From positions 1 through 8,152 of the forward strand of contig JAATES010000104.1 of assembly GCA_015655615.1 (NCBI GenBank): a stretch of 8,152 bases of DNA. The letters run 5' to 3'. Below the pieces are notes generated by a model that worked only from the letters and a program-made list of their open reading frames with translations, was not told the DNA's origin and made no database searches. This DNA is from Actinomycetales bacterium (GTDB taxonomy: Bacteria > Actinomycetota > Actinomycetes > Actinomycetales > Cellulomonadaceae). Positions 5,460 through 8,152 of this stretch are shown here, in pieces. The position numbers and the translations under genes were made by a program. Within the stretch, counting starts at the first letter, position 1. Each line of letters begins with the position of its first letter.

Positions 5460-6739
5460 TTCTGAGACTCGGCAACGGCTGCGGTGAGACGGGAGGACCG
5501 GTCGGCTGGTCTGGTGGCCGCGAACGCGACGTTCGCGCCTACCGAGGCGACGAGCATGGTGAGGGCCAGGGGCAGCGCCGTCGTCCCGCCGCCGATGCTG
5601 ACGATCGGGGCGACCGCGCCGGCGAGGATGTGCTGGAGCATCCCGAGGATCGCCGAGCCCAGGCCTGCGGCTGCGGGGACGGCGGTCAGCGCGAGCGCGG
5701 TCGTGTTGCCGAAGACCAGCCCGAGCGATCCCACGGCGAACAGGATCGGGACCGCGAGCCAGAGCGGAGGCACCGCCGTGACGGCGAGGATCCCGAAGGC
5801 CACGACGGCGGCCAGACTCAGCCGCAACCCCGTGCGAGCGATGTCCTCGACGCGGAACCGTCGGGTGAGCCTCGCGGACAGGGCGCCGACGACCATGAGC
5901 GCGAGCGCGTTCAGCCCGAAGACGAGCCCGTACTGGACCGCGCTCAGACCGATCTTGACCTGATAGAGGAACGGCGAGGCCGAGATGTACGCCATCATCG
6001 CGGTGAAAGCGAGGACGAACGCGAGCATGTTGCCCACGTAGGCGCGTGACGTCAGCTCCGCTACCTTCGCGGCCCGGTCGGGGCGATGCTCGCGCGTCCG
6101 CGCCGCATGCGGATGGGTCTCGCGCACGACCAGCAGGGTCGCGACCAGGCTGACCCCGACCAGGCCGGTCACGATCCACAACAGGCCACGCCATCCCAAC
6201 GGATTGACGAGCGCACTGCCGACGACGGGGGCGAGCACCGGCGCGACCCCGCTGATGAGCATCACGACGCTCATCGCCCGCGCGGCAGCCACTCCCTTGG
6301 CGAGGTCGGTGATGATGGCGCGCGAGATCACCATGCCCGCGGCCCCGGCCCCGCCCTGGATGAGCCGGGCGACGATGAGCACCGCAATCGACGTCGCGAG
6401 CGCGGCGGCCGCGCTCGCGACGAGGTAGAGCACCATCCCCACGAGCAGCGGCCGGCGGCGCCCGATCCGGTCGGACAGCGGTCCGAAGACCAACTGTCCG
6501 AGGCCTGCGCCGATGAGGAAGGCCGTCAGCGACAGCTGGACGCCCGCCGCCGTTGTGGACAGTTCACCGACCATGTCCGGGAATGCCGGCAGGTACATGT
6601 CGGTCGCGAACGGCGCGATCCCGGCGAGCAGTGACAGTGCTATGAGAAGGCCCGCGCCGATGCCCCCGGGACTGCCCGTCGCTCCTCGTGCTGTTCCGTC
6701 TCCCCGTGCTGCCCGGGTGGCTGGATATGTGTTGTTCAC
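5450..6739 (-). CDS. Bcr/CflA-type MFS drug efflux transporter
   Basis: A 429-residue integral membrane protein with about 12 hydrophobic segments, the usual length for drug:H+ antiporters of the Bcr/CflA (DHA1) group. The hallmark FATDMYLPAFPDM (44-56) ends the first membrane segment, and loop motif A, GPLSDRIGRRRPLL (86-99), follows the second. The RLIQGGAGAAGMVISRAI stretch and the PVLAPVVGSAL stretch fit motifs B and C of exporters. Roughly 28 hydrophilic residues precede the first membrane segment. The start is GTG 6739 with GAGG about five bases upstream; no other start has a better site. It is divergent from a marR gene across 69 bases, and palindromes there suggest repression by MarR relieved by a substrate or related compound. 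Proteins of this group export compounds such as bicyclomycin, chloramphenicol or cysteine pathway metabolites; the substrate here cannot be told from sequence. Confidence 0.93.
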   Translation of the reverse strand: MNNTYPATRAARGDGTARGATGSPGGIGAGLLIALSLLAGIAPFATDMYLPAFPDMVGELSTTAAGVQLSLTAFLIGAGLGQLVFGPLSDRIGRRRPLLVGMVLYLVASAAAALATSIAVLIVARLIQGGAGAAGMVISRAIITDLAKGVAAARAMSVVMLISGVAPVLAPVVGSALVNPLGWRGLLWIVTGLVGVSLVATLLVVRETHPHAARTREHRPDRAAKVAELTSRAYVGNMLAFVLAFTAMMAYISASPFLYQVKIGLSAVQYGLVFGLNALALMVVGALSARLTRRFRVEDIARTGLRLSLAAVVAFGILAVTAVPPLWLAVPILFAVGSLGLVFGNTTALALTAVPAAAGLGSAILGMLQHILAGAVAPIVSIGGGTTALPLALTMLVASVGANVAFAATRPADRSSRLTAAVAESQNAG

Positions 6740-6751
6740 GCTGACCTCGCC

Positions 6752-6783
6752 TTGGCTATCTTATCTTAACTATGTTAGCATAG
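6752..6783. promoter_or_regulatory. Divergent promoter region with overlapping palindromic MarR operator candidates
   Basis: This is the most AT-rich stretch of the window. It contains the perfect palindromes TAAC-TAT-GTTA (6767-6777) and CTATG-TTAG-CATAG (6770-6783), which overlap. For marR, a possible -35 TTGGCT (6752-6757) and -10 TTAGCA (6775-6780) are 17 bases apart. For the exporter, minus-strand AT boxes such as CATAGT and TAAGAT lie in the same stretch. A dimeric MarR protein bound here would block both promoters. Confidence 0.6.
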
Positions 6784-6808
6784 GTACCCTCGAGCAAGGA
6801 GATCACGT

Positions 6809-7261
6809 ATGACGACCGAACGGTCGACACAGCTCGCCGACCTCGCCCACTTCATCTTGAGTGTGGCGCGCGATATCCGTCTCAATGGGCACGCTGACCC
6901 CGGGATCATCGAGGTCAGTGAGCTTGAGAGCCTCGTCATGGACCACATCGAGCGCAACCCCGGTGTCAGTCCGTCTCAGATCTGCAGCGGGGTGGGCATC
7001 CGCTCCAGCAATACCAGCGCCGTCCTGCGGGCGCTGGAGAGCAAGGGGCTGATCCGGCGCGACGCCGACCCCGACGACCGCCGTGCGGTCAAGGTCCACC
7101 CGACCGCTCTCGCCGCAGGCAACCTCGCGAAGGTCCGTGCCGAATGGAGCCAGTTCCTGGATCGCCACCTCGGCGAGGGAGTCGGCCTCGAGGCCGCAAT
7201 CGGGGTGCTTCGCGGCATCGACCGATCCATCAGCAGGGCGGAGACGTCCGCACTGGCATAG
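6809..7261 (+). CDS. MarR-family transcriptional regulator
   Basis: A 150-residue cytoplasmic DNA-binding protein. The winged helix-turn-helix spans about 34-100: SELESLVMDHIERNPGVSPS (helices), QICSGVGIRSSNTSAVLRAL with the recognition helix, then GLIRRDADPDDRRAVKVHPT forming the wing with the family's D-x-D-R-R signature (89-92). Helices at 6-25 and 103-145 would form the dimer interface. AAGGAG at 6796-6801, seven bases from ATG 6809, fixes the start. MarR proteins are usually repressors that release DNA on binding phenolic or oxidant ligands. The gene is divergent from a Bcr/CflA exporter and 71 bases upstream of a quinone reductase gene, so it probably controls both and itself. No Cys is present, so a thiol redox switch (OhrR type) is excluded. 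Confidence 0.9.
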   Translation: MTTERSTQLADLAHFILSVARDIRLNGHADPGIIEVSELESLVMDHIERNPGVSPSQICSGVGIRSSNTSAVLRALESKGLIRRDADPDDRRAVKVHPTALAAGNLAKVRAEWSQFLDRHLGEGVGLEAAIGVLRGIDRSISRAETSALA

Positions 7262-7332
7262 TCGGCTTGGGCCGGCTCCCCCGTTTCACTTACTGACACC
7301 CACCTGCATCATCCGAACAGAGGAGACATGTG

Positions 7333-8152
7333 ATGCACACAATCGTGGTAGACGATTCCGGGGCCTTCACCCCGACCGAGGTCGAGCGCCCGACTCCCGA
7401 GCCGGACCAGGTCCTGGTGGAGGTGACCGTCTCCGGAGTCAACTTCATGGACGCTCACCAATACCTCCGCGCCCAAGCCGCCAACCCGGGGGCACCCTTC
7501 TACGCCGGGGTCGAGGGAGTCGGCACCATCGTCGAGATCGGCGAGCAGGTCACCGGCTTGGCCGTCGGCCAGCGCGTGGGCTGGCTGACGGGCGGGCAGG
7601 GCAGCTTCGCCGACTTCGCGGCGGTCGACTCGCGCACGGCAGTGCCGATCCCCGACGACATCGACGACGAGACCGCGGCTGCACTGCTCCTGCAGGGCGT
7701 CACCGCGCACTATCTGGCCACCGACGCCTACCCCATCCAGTCCGGGGACCCGGTCCTCGTCCACGCCGCTGCCGGAGGCGTCGGCCAGGTGCTCACCCAG
7801 ATCGCCAAGATCCGGGGCGGCGTCGTCATCGGCACCGTGTCCACCCAGGAGAAGGCTGCGACGGCACGCGCCGTGGGCGCGGACCACGTCCTGTTCTACG
7901 ACACGTTCGCCGACGGGGTCCGCGAGCTCACGAACGGCGAGGGCGTCGCCGCGGTCTACGACAGCATCGGCGCAGCCACCTTCGATGCCAGCCTCGCCTC
8001 GCTGCGCGTGCGCGGCACCCTGGTCGTCTACGGCGGCGCCAGCGGGCCTACCCCCGCGCTCGACCTGTCCCGCCTGAGCATCGGGGGGTCACTGTCGGTG
8101 GTAGCGCCGATGGTCGTCCATTACGCCCGCACCCCCGAGGAGCTCCGCGGCC
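7333..8152 (+). CDS. Zinc-independent NADPH:quinone oxidoreductase (QOR-type MDR), 3' partial
   Basis: The first 273 residues of a medium-chain dehydrogenase/reductase that is normally about 320-330 long; the frame is open at the right edge. The N-terminal GroES-like domain has VTVSGVNFMDAHQYLR (31-46), PFYAGVEGVGTIVEIGEQVTGLAVGQRV (55-82) and SFADF. The Rossmann domain has QGVTAHYL (121-128), VLVHAAAGGVGQVLTQIAK (141-159), GVAAVYDSIG (204-213) and RGTLVVYGGASGP (227-239). No structural or catalytic zinc cysteines are seen, as in QOR. It would reduce quinones or related electrophiles with NADPH in the cytosol. ATG 7333 and GTG 7330 are both in frame; AGGAGA at 7321-7326 suits ATG 7333. The ATG at 7328 is not usable because TGA follows at once. 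Position after marR suggests a shared detoxification unit. Confidence 0.92.
   Translation, partial: MHTIVVDDSGAFTPTEVERPTPEPDQVLVEVTVSGVNFMDAHQYLRAQAANPGAPFYAGVEGVGTIVEIGEQVTGLAVGQRVGWLTGGQGSFADFAAVDSRTAVPIPDDIDDETAAALLLQGVTAHYLATDAYPIQSGDPVLVHAAAGGVGQVLTQIAKIRGGVVIGTVSTQEKAATARAVGADHVLFYDTFADGVRELTNGEGVAAVYDSIGAATFDASLASLRVRGTLVVYGGASGPTPALDLSRLSIGGSLSVVAPMVVHYARTPEELRG

Noticed and set aside
5219..6049. 276-codon plus-strand frame opposite the MFS gene
   Set aside because: Highly charged Glu/Arg/Gly-rich translation typical of the antisense of a membrane protein gene.
5358..6194. 278-codon minus-strand frame within the MFS region
   Set aside because: Same strand as the exporter but in another frame; Arg/Gly/Pro-rich without domains, while the exporter frame has full membrane topology and motifs.
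7328..7330. ATG as start of the quinone reductase gene
   Set aside because: It is followed at once by TGA in its frame; the domain frame starts at 7330 (GTG) or 7333 (ATG).
7309..7887. 192-codon minus-strand frame opposite the quinone reductase gene
   Set aside because: Antisense shadow of a frame with complete MDR motifs.

Overview
The window is very GC-rich, with G or C at most third codon positions. It carries actinobacterial gene families: fluoride-channel gene pairs, a Bcr/CflA exporter with a MarR regulator, and decayed Ig-like secreted repeats. The source is most likely a high-GC actinobacterium; the genus cannot be named from the sequence. There are no rRNA, tRNA, CRISPR or transposase genes.

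Left part (2-1327): the 3' part of a gene for a fused ABC ATPase, with the tail of a first nucleotide-binding domain, a Pro/Ser-rich linker and a complete second domain, as in YbhF-type drug exporters. Next (1442-2313) is a decayed secreted-protein gene with a signal peptide, an amber stop, several frame changes, a frame-breaking heptamer repeat and an Ig-like repeat remnant missing its centre.

Central part (2372-5225): what appears to be a complete fluoride-defence cassette. A -10-like box sits just before a candidate fluoride (crcB-type) riboswitch, followed by a universal stress protein gene and two overlapping crcB/fluC genes. A divergent enolase paralogue converges on them from the other strand. 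Enolase is a classic fluoride-inhibited enzyme, so the unit would combine sensing, export through a two-subunit channel and replacement of a sensitive target.

Right part (5430-8152): a Bcr/CflA-type MFS exporter gene (minus strand) ending in an 11-bp hairpin, and a divergent MarR-family regulator gene. Their short AT-rich intergenic promoter holds two overlapping palindromes that are probable operators. Downstream of marR and co-directional with it is a zinc-independent NADPH:quinone oxidoreductase gene, cut by the window edge. This looks like a regulator/efflux/redox-detoxification unit.

The most interesting material is the fluoride cassette: its leader RNA, the enolase paralogue, and the complementary pore-residue losses in the two channel subunits.
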